57,454 nt of DNA from Aquiluna sp. (GCA_017854485.1 JAFMHN010000006.1:1-57454), one strand, 5' to 3'. Positions 35,465-44,687 are shown, counted from the first letter of the stretch. The notes: generated by a model from the letters alone, not told the origin. Numbers and translations are program-made.

Positions 35465-35770
35465 ATGGCAAAAAAGTCAAAGATTGCTCGTAACGAGCAG
35501 CGCAAGGTAATCGTTGAGCGCTACGCAGAAAAGCGTCTAGAGCTCAAGAAGGCCTTGGTTGACCCAACCTCTACCGCTGCGCAGAAGGAAGAGGCACGTC
35601 TAGGACTGCAAAAGCTTCCTCGCAACGCAAGCCCGGTTCGAGTCCGCAGCCGCGACCTAATTGATGGTCGACCACGTGGTGTGCTTTCGAAGTTCGGCGT
35701 TAGCCGTGTTCGTTTCCGCGACATGGCTCACAAGGGTGAGCTTCCTGGAATCACCAAGTCCAGCTGGTAA
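35465..35770 (+). CDS. rpsN: 30S ribosomal protein S14 (cysteine-free long form)
   Basis: A 101-residue S14 of the long C- type ([35 protein letters not shown]; ending GITKSSW) with no cysteines. The true start is the ATG at 35465, 4 nt after rpmG; a longer in-frame start at 35438 lies inside rpmG. Together with rpmB and rpmG it forms the C- ribosomal protein cluster found downstream of zur. Confidence 0.96.
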   Translation: MAKKSKIARNEQRKVIVERYAEKRLELKKALVDPTSTAAQKEEARLGLQKLPRNASPVRVRSRDLIDGRPRGVLSKFGVSRVRFRDMAHKGELPGITKSSW

Positions 35771-35777
35771 ATAGTTT

Positions 35778-36953
35778 CTAACTAAGTCCCGCCATCAAAG
35801 GCCAATTGCCTTTGGTAGGCGGGATTAGTGTTTCTGCGCCAACCCAATTCATGGCAAGCTCCAACTCTTGCTGCAGCCACGGGGTAATTTCTTCTAGCTC
35901 TGCTGCTGCTAGGTTTTCGTGCCAAAGAGATTGAACTATGAGCTGTTTGCCCTTGCGCTCGTGCTTCAGGTCAACTCGGCCAATGAGCCGGTCCCCATAA
36001 AGCAGCCCCAGCGTGTAGTAGCCATACTTGCGCTTGGCCTCCGGCGTGTAGATCTCGATCAGGTAGTCAAAGTCAAACAGGCGCTTGGTTCGCTCCCTGT
36101 TCCACATAATCGGGTCAAATGGGTTCACCAATTTCAATGGTCGCTGGTCAGTGCCATCGGGCTGAGGTTTCGATAGCAGCCCCGGAGCGATAAAAGCAAG
36201 ATCCTTCCAAGAATCAACCTCGACAATCTCCAGAGCGCCCTGCTCCACCAATTGTTTTAGGTGAGGCCTGGCGGTGGGTCGAGTCAGGCGATAGTAGTCA
36301 GCCAGATCCGCTTCGGTGGCAACACCAAGGGAGGTGGCTGCCTGGACCAGCAGTGTTTGGATTTGCTGATCTTTGGTCAGTCCGCTTGATTCGCCAAAGG
36401 AAGGGTTCAGTGAGTATTTGCGCTGGAAGTTATGACGTCCGGCCGAAACAACAACACCTGCGAACACCAACCTCTCCAGAATCACCTTGACCTCAGACCA
36501 TCCCCACCAGCTGCCGCCACGTTTATTGAGATCGTGCTCAAACTCGCTGATAGTCATTGCCCCGTTTTGTCGAAGCTCACCGAAGACCCACTGCGCTGTC
36601 TTATTGCCTGGCTTCAAGATTTCCTGAATGCTCGGCTTGTTCAGGTATTCGTTTCTTCGAAACTCAAACAGCTTCCAGTCACGCTCGGGTATCAATGCTT
36701 GGCAGTGGGCCCAGTATTCAAGGTAGGAGGGTTTTGCTCCAGCCCCAAAGGCAAGCCGCTCAAATTCGGCTAGGTCGTAATTACCAATCCGCGTGAACAC
36801 TGGCATCAGGTGGGCTCTGGCAAAAACATTTACTGAGTCAATCTGGATCAGGTTAAGGGTTTCAATCACCTGATCAATGGTCTCTAGCCCCCGAGTCACA
36901 CCGAGGCTTGCAAGGCTGATTTGGCGCGCTTCTTGAGCGCTCAGAGTTTGCAT
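35778..36953 (-). CDS. YcaQ/AlkX-like winged-helix DNA glycosylase
   Basis: A 391-residue member of the HTH_42 (DUF1006) family, whose E. coli member YcaQ unhooks DNA crosslinks and removes alkylated bases. The catalytic QxD motif of the family is seen as Gln37-Ile38-Asp39 in LIQIDSVNV. Other conserved parts are YEYWAHCQALIP-like LEYWAHCQALIPERDW and the C-terminal GRVDLKHERKGKQL. It stands alone, convergent with rpsN. The substrate is inferred from the family. Confidence 0.88.
   Translation of the reverse strand: MQTLSAQEARQISLASLGVTRGLETIDQVIETLNLIQIDSVNVFARAHLMPVFTRIGNYDLAEFERLAFGAGAKPSYLEYWAHCQALIPERDWKLFEFRRNEYLNKPSIQEILKPGNKTAQWVFGELRQNGAMTISEFEHDLNKRGGSWWGWSEVKVILERLVFAGVVVSAGRHNFQRKYSLNPSFGESSGLTKDQQIQTLLVQAATSLGVATEADLADYYRLTRPTARPHLKQLVEQGALEIVEVDSWKDLAFIAPGLLSKPQPDGTDQRPLKLVNPFDPIMWNRERTKRLFDFDYLIEIYTPEAKRKYGYYTLGLLYGDRLIGRVDLKHERKGKQLIVQSLWHENLAAAELEEITPWLQQELELAMNWVGAETLIPPTKGNWPLMAGLS
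35787..35824. terminator. Two-part hairpin between rpsN and convergent ycaQ-like gene
   Basis: TCCCGCC (35787-35793) pairs with GGCGGGA (35818-35824), and inside it CAAAGGC (35796-35802) pairs with GCCTTTG (35808-35814) around a CAATT loop. It lies 16 nt after rpsN and within the last 15 codons of the opposite-strand gene, so it may end plus-strand transcription while coding on the other strand. No T run follows. Confidence 0.5.
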
Positions 36954-37112
36954 CCAACCCTTCCGCTTCGTTTGTTGTTCGCTAATTTAACAGTCTTTTT
37001 ACCCAGCACTGACGTTAACTAAGCGTTTGGAAAGGCGGCAAATTCTGCCAGAAATATATCGTTGCAGTTTTTCCAGACTAACTTTGTCCAAAAAAATGGG
37101 CTCAATGGCTCT

Positions 37113-37136
37113 ATATCCCCTAAAAATAGGGGATAT
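37113..37136. repeat. Perfect 10-bp inverted repeat upstream of hup
   Basis: ATATCCCCTA (37113-37122), loop AAAA, TAGGGGATAT (37127-37136). It lies 100-123 nt before the HU start, upstream of the likely -10 (37186-37191), so it is placed as an operator or upstream element rather than an mRNA leader hairpin. The rest of the 282-bp gap 36954-37235 shows no gene. Confidence 0.6.
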
Positions 37137-37185
37137 CGCAAGGTGCAACACGCCGAGAGAAGAGTTATCCCAAGCAGGTTCTACC

Positions 37186-37210
37186 TATACATTGATTGAG
37201 ACATCAATGT
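37186..37210 (+). promoter_or_regulatory. hup promoter -10 and downstream inverted repeat
   Basis: TATACA (37186-37191) is a good -10 reading towards hup; no clear -35 is seen. Overlapping it, ACATTGAT (37189-37196) and ATCAATGT (37203-37210) form a perfect 8-bp inverted repeat with a 6-nt centre covering the expected transcript start. This is well placed for a repressor or, once transcribed, a 5' hairpin. Confidence 0.5.
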
Positions 37211-37235
37211 CCACAAGTAGTCCAGGAGGACCATT

Positions 37236-37508
37236 ATGAACAAGAGCGAGCTAGTTGCTGCAGTAGCAGCACACACCGGCGAGTCACAGGCAGCAGTAGG
37301 CCGTGTAATCGACGCAATGTTTGACACAATCGGCGCATCAATCGCGAAGGGTGACAAGGTCACCATTCCTGGTTACCTATCTGTTGACAAGGGACACCGT
37401 GCTGCACGTGCGGGCCGTAACCCACAGACTGGCGCAACCATCCAGATTGCTGCAGCTAACACCGTAAAGGTTTCAGCTGGAAGCAAGCTAAAGGCTGCAG
37501 TCAAGTAA
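37236..37508 (+). CDS. hup: DNA-binding protein HU
   Basis: A 90-residue nucleoid protein with the family start MNKSELVAAVAAHTGESQAAVG, the GDKVTIPGYLSV strand and the DNA-wrapping arm RAARAGRNPQTGATIQIAA. There is no Lys/Ala-rich C-terminal extension as in mycobacterial HupB. AGGAGGACCATT precedes the ATG. It is monocistronic, followed by a strong terminator. Confidence 0.97.
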   Translation: MNKSELVAAVAAHTGESQAAVGRVIDAMFDTIGASIAKGDKVTIPGYLSVDKGHRAARAGRNPQTGATIQIAAANTVKVSAGSKLKAAVK

Positions 37509-37522
37509 CTCAAAAGCTAAAT

Positions 37523-37556
37523 AAAAAGCGGTGTCTCGTTTGAGACACCGCTTTTT
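37523..37556. terminator. Strong (bidirectional) terminator after hup
   Basis: A perfect 15-bp stem, AAAAAGCGGTGTCTC (37523-37537) with GAGACACCGCTTTTT (37542-37556), around a GTTT loop. A-run on one side and T-run on the other make it usable from both directions. Confidence 0.95.
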
Positions 37557-37568
37557 GCTTGCCTGGAA

Positions 37569-37574
37569 TAGGGT
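37569..37574 (+). promoter_or_regulatory. -10 element of leaderless promoter before the methyltransferase-like gene
   Basis: TAGGGT is followed by exactly 7 nt and the ATG at 37582, just after the hup terminator. No ribosome site is present, so the transcript should begin at the ATG. Confidence 0.55.
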
Positions 37575-37581
37575 TGTCTTT

Positions 37582-38046
37582 ATGAACAACAAATCCCGCT
37601 CATACTCCCTAGTTCTGTTGCAGTTTGTTTTGATCATTCTGCTGGTGCTTACCCCCAGACAGGAAAACGCCTACGGTGCTGCCAGTGAAATTGTCGGCAT
37701 GGTCGGACTGGCATTCATTGCGATCGGCTCCATCGTGCTGCTGGTTAGCTTCTTGGGGTTGGGAAATGCTCTGACTGCACTGGCCATTCCCAAGGACAAC
37801 GGAACCTTGGTGACCACCGGCATCTACTCTCGGGTTCGACACCCGATTTACTTTGCCCTGCTGTTGATGAGCTTCGGCATCATGCTCGACGCCGGTTACT
37901 GGCCACAGATCATCGTTGTAATGCTGCTTTACGCACTGCTCAGCAACAAAGCGGATTTTGAAGAGTCATTGCTTCGCGAGCGTTACCCGCAATACAAGCA
38001 GTACGCGGAGAGGACTCCTAGGTTCTTCCCGAGGCTTGGTAGGTGA
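37582..38046 (+). CDS. Isoprenylcysteine carboxyl methyltransferase-family membrane protein
   Basis: A 154-residue membrane protein with about four hydrophobic segments and the family core LVTTGIYSRVRHPIYFALLLM and FEESLLRERYPQYKQYAERTPRFFP, which binds SAM and methyl acceptors in ICMT/PEMT relatives. The true substrate in bacteria is usually unknown. The start is the ATG at 37582; the longer frame to 37531 runs into the terminator. It overlaps the CopD-CtaG gene by 4 nt. Confidence 0.88.
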   Translation: MNNKSRSYSLVLLQFVLIILLVLTPRQENAYGAASEIVGMVGLAFIAIGSIVLLVSFLGLGNALTALAIPKDNGTLVTTGIYSRVRHPIYFALLLMSFGIMLDAGYWPQIIVVMLLYALLSNKADFEESLLRERYPQYKQYAERTPRFFPRLGR

Positions 38047-40007
38047 ATCAACAGACGCCTAGTCGTCACCTTGTCGCTATTGCCCTGGTTGTTGCTGCCG
38101 GGCTAGTTAGCGTTATTGCAGGTTTGGTTGTCGGCGGCGGCGCTGACCCGCTGCAGTTTTCAGACCCAGGTCCGGTGGTCCGATTCGGAGCCCCGTTTGC
38201 AAAACTAGTCATGAATTTCTCGATGGCGACCGCTGTCGGATCGCTGGTGCTCTCTGCCTACGCAGCCGACTCCAAGGAGCGATTGAAGTTAGCGCCAGTG
38301 GCAGCATGGTCCGCCGCCATTTGGGCCCTGGCGGCCTCCGTGAACTTCGTGATGACCTACCTGTCTGTTTCGGGTTCAGCGATCTCCTACGGTCAAACCT
38401 TTAGCGACAGCCTCTGGTTGTTTGCAACGGACATTGAGCTCGGGGTTCTTTTGATTTGGAATCTTGGGATTGCCTTTGTGCTGTCGCTTTCAACCCTGGC
38501 CTTTGTCGGGAGGCGGATGACCGCCATTAATGCAGCAGTCGCAATCGCCGGACTCTATCCGTTGGCTGAGTCGGGGCATGCTTCCTCAGATGCCGGCCAC
38601 GCCCTCGCGGTGAACTCACTTCTGATGCACCTGGTTGGCATCAGCATTTGGGTGGGTGGGCTGATTGCGCTCTATGTCGTATTCAAAGGTCAGTCAGAGC
38701 GATCTGCTGTTTTGGTCTCGCGCTACAGCTCGCTCGCGCTGGTTGCGTTCATCATGGTTGCCGTTTCGGGAGTGACTTCCGGGGTTATCAGGCTTTACGA
38801 ACCAGCCGACCTTTTTTCAAGTTATGGCCTACTGCTGATCGGCAAGGCGTCGCTCTTGGTTGTGCTCGGCTTGATTGCAGCACGGCACCGGCTGTCGCTC
38901 GTGAGGCGATTTAGCGAGAAGGCAGTTGGCTTTTGGCGCCTGGCTCTGGTTGAGATAGCGATCATGGGACTCGCGATTGGGCTTGGAACGGCGCTCGCTA
39001 AAACTCAAACTCCGCTGGACAAGGCCGAGTTTGTTCCGCTGACGCCAGCAGAAATCCTCACCGGTGACAAGTTGCCACCGGAGCTAACAGAGGAGTCGTG
39101 GCTCACGGTTTGGGACATCGATGTGCTTTGGATAAGCGTTTGCCTTGGTGCGATTGTTTTCTACCTCTACGGGGTTTGGGTGCTAAGAAGGCGTGGCGAC
39201 CGCTGGCCAATTGCAAGGACCTTGTCCTGGATTGGCGGGATGCTCACGCTGTTGTATGTCACCAACGGTGCCCTCAATGCTTACCAGGAGTATCTATTTA
39301 GCATGCACATGATCGGCCACATGGTGCTTTCCATGATGGTTCCGGTGTTGCTGGTGCCTGGGGCGCCTGTCACGCTGCTAGTTCGGGCACAGCCTGCTCG
39401 CAAGGATGACTCCTGGGGGCTAAGGGAGTGGGTGCTCTGGGCCGTTCACACACCTTTTGCCTGGTTTATCTCACACCCTCTGTTTGCCGGATTGAACTTC
39501 GCGCTGTCGTTGGTGATGTTCTACTACACACCGTTGTTTAGGTGGGCAACGGAGGAGCACTTAGGCCACCAGTGGATGCTGATTCACTTTCTGATCACCG
39601 GCTACCTGTTTGTGCAGTCGCTGATGGGGGTTGACCCGCAGCCACACAAGACCGGCTACCCGGTCAAGCTAATGCTGTTGATTGGCACCATGGCCTTCCA
39701 CGCATTCTTTGGGCTGGGACTCATGAACGAGAAGAGCCTGTTGCTTGCAAACTGGTTTGGAGCGATGGGCCGAACCTGGGGCGATGATCCGCTGACGGAT
39801 CAGGCCGTTGGCGGCGCTTTTGCCTGGGGTGTTGGTGAAATCCCCACTATCGTCATAGCTCTGATAGTTGTCACCCAATGGTCCAGATCCGATGATCGAG
39901 AGCGCAAGCGCTTGGACAGAGCATCAGACAGAACCGGCAATAAGGACCTCGAGGATTACAACCAAATGCTGCAGCAGCTAAGTGACACAAAGGACCAGCG
40001 CCGGTGA
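38043..40007 (+). CDS. CopD - cytochrome c oxidase assembly factor CtaG fusion
   Basis: A 654-residue polytopic membrane protein. The N-terminal half (to about 320) resembles CopD copper-transport proteins, with the conserved HLVGISIWVGGLIAL. The C-terminal half is a caa3_CtaG domain, with NAYQEYLFSMHMIGHMVLSMMVPVLLVPGAPVTL and HFLITGYLFVQSLMGVDPQPH, containing potential copper-binding His and Met. The fusion is common in Actinobacteria and serves copper delivery to cytochrome oxidase. GTG start at 38043 overlaps the preceding gene; the stop overlaps the helicase gene by 4 nt. Confidence 0.92.
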   Translation: MNQQTPSRHLVAIALVVAAGLVSVIAGLVVGGGADPLQFSDPGPVVRFGAPFAKLVMNFSMATAVGSLVLSAYAADSKERLKLAPVAAWSAAIWALAASVNFVMTYLSVSGSAISYGQTFSDSLWLFATDIELGVLLIWNLGIAFVLSLSTLAFVGRRMTAINAAVAIAGLYPLAESGHASSDAGHALAVNSLLMHLVGISIWVGGLIALYVVFKGQSERSAVLVSRYSSLALVAFIMVAVSGVTSGVIRLYEPADLFSSYGLLLIGKASLLVVLGLIAARHRLSLVRRFSEKAVGFWRLALVEIAIMGLAIGLGTALAKTQTPLDKAEFVPLTPAEILTGDKLPPELTEESWLTVWDIDVLWISVCLGAIVFYLYGVWVLRRRGDRWPIARTLSWIGGMLTLLYVTNGALNAYQEYLFSMHMIGHMVLSMMVPVLLVPGAPVTLLVRAQPARKDDSWGLREWVLWAVHTPFAWFISHPLFAGLNFALSLVMFYYTPLFRWATEEHLGHQWMLIHFLITGYLFVQSLMGVDPQPHKTGYPVKLMLLIGTMAFHAFFGLGLMNEKSLLLANWFGAMGRTWGDDPLTDQAVGGAFAWGVGEIPTIVIALIVVTQWSRSDDRERKRLDRASDRTGNKDLEDYNQMLQQLSDTKDQRR

Positions 40008-41407
40008 TTATTGAACTTTCCAGCGAGCAGCAGGCGCTGTTTGAATATATTGAGCAGTCAGAAAGCAATGTCTTTGTGACAGGTCGCGCCGGCACCGGGA
40101 AGTCCACGCTGCTTTCTCACCTGACTGCAAACACCGAGAAGTCTTTCGCTGTTTGCGCTCCCACCGGAGTTGCTGCTCTAAATGTTGGCGGAGTAACTAT
40201 CCACTCCCTGTTTACTTTCCCCCTTGGGCTGCTCGGTGAAGTTGAGATCGCCAGGCACCTGTCACGCCGAACCAGAGAGGTGCTCAGGGCACTGGACATG
40301 CTGGTTATCGATGAGGTGTCGATGGTTTCGGCAGACCTGATGGACGCAATCGACAGAGCACTTCGAATTGCCAGGGGTCGAAAGAACGAGCCTTTTGGTG
40401 GGGCTCAGATTGTGATGTTTGGTGACCCCTATCAGCTGGCGCCGGTGCCACCGCGCGATCCAGCTGAGCGCACCTACATCGCCGAGAACTACCAGTCGCT
40501 CTGGTTCTTCGATGCTCATGTTTGGCGCAACACTGACCTGGAGCGGTTTGAGCTCTCAGAAATCTTCCGGCAGTCAGACGCTGACTTCAAGGAAATCCTG
40601 AATGCCATCCGCGATGGCTCTGTCACACAAGAGATGTTGGATGCACTGAACAAGGCCGGCAATCGCTACCCGCCTCATTCGGACGTGATTCGCCTGGCAA
40701 CAATCAATGAAACCGTGAACTCGGTGAACCACCAGCGCATGAGTCTTATCGAAACCGAGCCAAAGGTATTCAGGGCCGTCTACTCCGAAGGCGCTGAGAA
40801 GGCATTCGGCAGGGCACTGCCTGCAGAAACCGACCTGGCCCTAAAGGTTGGCGCGCAGGTGATGTTTATCAAGAACGATGATGCCTCCAGCACCAAGGGG
40901 ACCAATGGTGCGATGGTTAGGCGCTGGGTAAACGGAACCATCGGCCGAATCGTTGCCCTTCCCAAGTCCGGCCTGGTGGTGGTCGACGTTGATGGCGAAG
41001 AGCTTGAGGTTGGACCAGCAACCTGGGAAAAGGTTCGCTATGAAGTTGAAGAAGACTTTGATGAGGCAACCGGCAAAACCAAAGAGGTTTTGGTTCCGGT
41101 AACCCTAGCTGAGTTCAAGCAGATTCCGCTGCGGCTTGCCTGGGCAGTCACCATCCACAAGTCACAGGGCCAAACCTATGATGAGGTTCAAATTGACATG
41201 GGCAGGGGTGCTTTTTCGCCTGGCCAAACCTATGTTGCGCTCAGCCGAGTGCGTGCACTCACCGGCCTTTATTTGACCCGCGCGATTTTGGTTCGGGATG
41301 TGATGGTTGATAAGGACGTGGTGAGGTTCATGTCCGGTGCCAGCACTACCCCTGATCTCGATCAGGAGCCCTTAGCCACCAGTTCAGAGCATCTGCCACC
41401 CTTCTAG
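40004..41407 (+). CDS. PIF1/RecD-like superfamily 1B helicase
   Basis: A 467-residue AAA-type helicase. Walker A is GRAGTGKSTL (residues 27-36), motif II is MLVIDEVSMV, the Q/arginine segment is EIFRQSDADF, and the C-terminal motifs are LAWAVTIHKSQGQTYD and YVALSRVRALTGL. The PIF1 arrangement is clear; the length is short, without accessory domains. Bacterial PIF1 enzymes help with D-loops, G-quadruplexes and replication-transcription conflicts. Start GTG at 40004. Its last 62 nt overlap the convergent esterase gene. Confidence 0.88.
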   Translation: MIIELSSEQQALFEYIEQSESNVFVTGRAGTGKSTLLSHLTANTEKSFAVCAPTGVAALNVGGVTIHSLFTFPLGLLGEVEIARHLSRRTREVLRALDMLVIDEVSMVSADLMDAIDRALRIARGRKNEPFGGAQIVMFGDPYQLAPVPPRDPAERTYIAENYQSLWFFDAHVWRNTDLERFELSEIFRQSDADFKEILNAIRDGSVTQEMLDALNKAGNRYPPHSDVIRLATINETVNSVNHQRMSLIETEPKVFRAVYSEGAEKAFGRALPAETDLALKVGAQVMFIKNDDASSTKGTNGAMVRRWVNGTIGRIVALPKSGLVVVDVDGEELEVGPATWEKVRYEVEEDFDEATGKTKEVLVPVTLAEFKQIPLRLAWAVTIHKSQGQTYDEVQIDMGRGAFSPGQTYVALSRVRALTGLYLTRAILVRDVMVDKDVVRFMSGASTTPDLDQEPLATSSEHLPPF

Positions 41408-42470
41408 CCCAGTAGCTTTCGTGGTGCCCAGTGTTTGGGTAGGTGGCGGCAACAAGTGAATCTGGCTCCGAGTAACCTCGAGCTTGAATCTTCTCAACCG
41501 CAGCCTTGTGGAAAGGCGGGTAGTACTGATCAAGCTCAATGGTGCCAGTGTCGGTCCAAATTCTGTGACTACTGGCATCTGGCAATAGTTCGGTCAGCTC
41601 ATTCACCATGTCATTGCCACCAAATGGCCAGTGGGTTGAAAAGGCTATTGCCGTTCCAAAAACCTCAGGTCGTTGTCCAAGTGCATAAAGTGACATCAAC
41701 CCGCCCATTGATGAGCCCATGACCGCGGTTCGGTCAGGGTGCAGCTCGAGACCGTGTTTGTCGGCAACGAATGGCAAGATCGCATCCGCCATCAGCGACA
41801 CATAGGCATCGCCCATAGATTCACCGGGGGCGTCGGCATACTCGGCAGGCATGCCATCCCAAATTTCCTGGTGGTTATCCAAGATCTTTTGTGGGGCAAG
41901 CTCACGCAGTCGGGTTAGGTCACTAAAGCCCCAAAGTGCAATGACAACCGGCTTTGGACCCCGAACCTCATCACGAATCGCAGGCAAAACCTCCCAGGTC
42001 TTACCGGTGTAGGAGTCTTTTTCATCAAAAATATTGCGGCCATCGTGCATTACCAGCACCGGGGTCTTTGGGTTTAGGTCTGCGGGCAGCCAAACGTCAA
42101 CGATGTGGTTGTCGAATTCGTAGCGCTCGATGCTGCCTCCAGCAAGCCGCAGCTGCAACAGCTTTCGCTCTCTAAAAGCCATGAACAGCGGGAAGGTGAA
42201 GGCCATGGCGGTGAAACCAGAAAGTAGGAAGTAGATCCAAACTCGCTTCATGCCAAGCCGTTTAGCCTCCACCAACATGAAGGTGATTACACCGGCACCA
42301 ACAATCAATAGATCTAAAGAGAGGACCCAATCCACATATGAGCCAAACCAAGCCCTGAGGTAGTCTGCTTCTTGGAAGACAGCCATGGCATTGAACCACC
42401 ATGCCGTGATCAATCCCAAAGCTGCGATTGTGAAATAAATTCTGGATCGAATCCTGTGTTTTTTGAACAT
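41346..42470 (-). CDS. DUF2834 membrane domain fused to an esterase-D-like alpha/beta hydrolase
   Basis: A 374-residue protein. The N-terminal third (about residues 10-100) has three membrane segments and the DUF2834 pattern (WWFNAMAVFQEADYLRAWF, LDLLIVGAGVITFMLVEAKRLGM). The rest is an esterase-D/enterochelin-esterase fold, with the nucleophile elbow GSSMGGLMSLYALG, the acid likely in the WTDTGTIELD stretch and the His in PNTGHHESYW. The hydrolase domain follows the last helix, so it probably faces one side of the membrane. Substrate unknown. The last 62 nt overlap the convergent helicase gene. Confidence 0.85.
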   Translation of the reverse strand: MFKKHRIRSRIYFTIAALGLITAWWFNAMAVFQEADYLRAWFGSYVDWVLSLDLLIVGAGVITFMLVEAKRLGMKRVWIYFLLSGFTAMAFTFPLFMAFRERKLLQLRLAGGSIERYEFDNHIVDVWLPADLNPKTPVLVMHDGRNIFDEKDSYTGKTWEVLPAIRDEVRGPKPVVIALWGFSDLTRLRELAPQKILDNHQEIWDGMPAEYADAPGESMGDAYVSLMADAILPFVADKHGLELHPDRTAVMGSSMGGLMSLYALGQRPEVFGTAIAFSTHWPFGGNDMVNELTELLPDASSHRIWTDTGTIELDQYYPPFHKAAVEKIQARGYSEPDSLVAATYPNTGHHESYWARRVADALNWWLRAPDRDQG

Positions 42471-42529
42471 AGGGAAATCCTGCCACGAAGTTTTTGGTTG
42501 GCAACACAGGTGGGGAATATAGGAAACAG

Positions 42530-44650
42530 ATGTTAGCTCTTGGACATTTCATAGTCAGGCATGCCAAATGGGTGCTGTTTGGCTTCATTGGCCTGATTGC
42601 ACTCAGCAGTGTTTGGGGATTTCAGGTCTTTGGAAACCTAAAGGGCGGCGGTTACGACAACCCAAACTCTGATTCGGCGACCGTCACAGAGCTGCTTGGC
42701 TCCGAGTTCGCAGTCGATCCAGCCGAGGTAATCGTGCTGGCAGATCTTCCCGGTCAGGCCAACGACCTAAATGCCGACGGCATGCCAAAGTATTTCGAGC
42801 TGGTCACTTCCCTGTCTGATGATTTGAGTAAGGTTTCGGGCGTGAAGTCGGTGCTCAACTACTACACGCTCGGCTCTCCGGCATCACTGGTTTCTGCCGA
42901 CGGCAAGCTGATTTATCTGCTGGTTGATTTAGAAAACGGGATCAGTCAAACCGAGGCCGTGGCAACAATTGTGGATGAGTTCACCGGTGACTACCAAGGT
43001 GCCAAGGTTCACATAGCTGGCTTTGGTGCTGTCACCAAGGCCATCAATGAAACCATTGAGTCAGATTTGATTCGAGCCGAAACCATCGCGATTCCAATTG
43101 TTTTGATTCTGCTTATTTTCGTATTCGGTTCGCTGGTTGCAGCAGGGTTGCCGTTGTTTGTGGGTGGTCTTGCAATCGTTGGTTCATTCTTTGTGGTGTG
43201 GGGCGTTAGCAACTTCACAGACGTTTCAATCTTCGCGCTGAATCTGATTACTGGCCTCGGTCTTGGCCTCGGAATTGACTACAGCCTGCTGGTTGTGAAC
43301 CGGTTCCGGGAGGAACGGGCTGCCGGCAAGAGTGTTGAAGAGGCAACGGCAATAACGGTCGCTACTGCCGGAAAGACCGTGGTGTTCTCAGGACTAACCG
43401 TTGCGCTAGTGATGCTGTCGATGTGGTTTTTCCCGCAGTACTTCCTGCAATCCTTTGCCCTGGCCGGCTTCACGGTGGTCACCATCGCGGTTGTCGGTGC
43501 TGCGATTGCTGTTCCAGCTCAGCTCAGCCTGATCGGAGACAAAGTCAACTCAATCAGGGTCTTCAGGCGTGACCTAACGCCAAAGGACAAGGGAGTCTGG
43601 GAAAAGATCGCTCGCTTCACGATGCGCCGTCCCCTGCCAATTTTGTTTGTCACAGTCCTTGGTCTTTCCGGAATGTTCTCACTTTCAACCGATGCCGTTT
43701 TTGGTCAGGTTGACGACCGAGTGCTGCCGAAGGAGAGCCCCGCATTGGTGGCCTCAAATCTTTTGCGAGAGCGTTTTGATGGCAGAGAGTCATCACCCAT
43801 CGAAATCCTGGTTCAGGGCAGTGACAGCGCAGTGAATGAGTATCTGGACCAGCTCCAGGACCAGCCAGATATTGTTCGGGTCGCGATTGTGCCAACTGAT
43901 CAGGACACATCCTGGGTCAGGATCAATGCGATTACTGATTTGGAACCAAGAAGCCCAGAGGGGTTGGAGCAAACAGTTTCGTTGCGAGGGCTGGACAGCA
44001 ACCTGGATCAGGTTCTGATTGGCGGTGGTGGTGCCTACTACACCGACTCTCAGCAGGGAATTGAGCAGGCACTGCCGCTGGCAGCGCTCTGGATTTTTGT
44101 TTCTACCTACATTTTGCTGTTCCTATTCACCGGTAGTGTGCTGCTGCCACTGAAGGCGATTTTGCTGAATGTGCTCTCGCTCGGAGCAATCCTTGGTGTT
44201 TTGAGCTACGTCTTCCAAAACGGCCACCTGCAGTGGTTGCTCGGTGAATACTCGGTCACCGGAACCATCGACACCTCCTCGCTGGTGATGGTCGCGGTTG
44301 TGGCATTCGGACTGTCGATGGACTACGAGTTGTTCCTGCTCTCGAGAATCAAGGAGCAGCATGATGCCGGTATGAACACCGTCAACTCAGTTGCCATTGG
44401 TCTGCAGCGCTCCGGACGAATCATTACTGCCGCAGCCTTTATCCTCGCGGTCACCTTCGGTTCCTTTGCCTCATCTGGGGTTTCGATCATGAAGATGCTT
44501 GGGTTTGGAATTGCGTTTGCGATCCTGATTGATGCCACAATCGTTCGAGCACTTTTGGTGCCGGCGCTGATGCGACTGTTCGGTGCTGCCAACTGGTGGG
44601 CACCGAAGTGGCTGACAAGAATCTATAAAAAGGTGAACCTCACCCACTAG
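42530..44650 (+). CDS. MMPL/RND-family transporter
   Basis: A 706-residue membrane protein with about 12 helices in two halves separated by large external loops, as in MMPL transporters. Conserved membrane motifs [19 protein letters not shown] (first half) and [18 protein letters not shown] (second half) carry the Asp-Tyr pair used for proton coupling. Substrates are probably lipids or hydrophobic compounds. The chosen start is ATG 42530, with AGGAAAC just upstream; the frame reaches 42494. It diverges from the DUF2834-hydrolase gene by 59 bp. Confidence 0.93.
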   Translation: MLALGHFIVRHAKWVLFGFIGLIALSSVWGFQVFGNLKGGGYDNPNSDSATVTELLGSEFAVDPAEVIVLADLPGQANDLNADGMPKYFELVTSLSDDLSKVSGVKSVLNYYTLGSPASLVSADGKLIYLLVDLENGISQTEAVATIVDEFTGDYQGAKVHIAGFGAVTKAINETIESDLIRAETIAIPIVLILLIFVFGSLVAAGLPLFVGGLAIVGSFFVVWGVSNFTDVSIFALNLITGLGLGLGIDYSLLVVNRFREERAAGKSVEEATAITVATAGKTVVFSGLTVALVMLSMWFFPQYFLQSFALAGFTVVTIAVVGAAIAVPAQLSLIGDKVNSIRVFRRDLTPKDKGVWEKIARFTMRRPLPILFVTVLGLSGMFSLSTDAVFGQVDDRVLPKESPALVASNLLRERFDGRESSPIEILVQGSDSAVNEYLDQLQDQPDIVRVAIVPTDQDTSWVRINAITDLEPRSPEGLEQTVSLRGLDSNLDQVLIGGGGAYYTDSQQGIEQALPLAALWIFVSTYILLFLFTGSVLLPLKAILLNVLSLGAILGVLSYVFQNGHLQWLLGEYSVTGTIDTSSLVMVAVVAFGLSMDYELFLLSRIKEQHDAGMNTVNSVAIGLQRSGRIITAAAFILAVTFGSFASSGVSIMKMLGFGIAFAILIDATIVRALLVPALMRLFGAANWWAPKWLTRIYKKVNLTH

Positions 44651-44687
44651 TTTGCCTGGGTTTGCCAAGAAACCTGGTTCGAATAGG

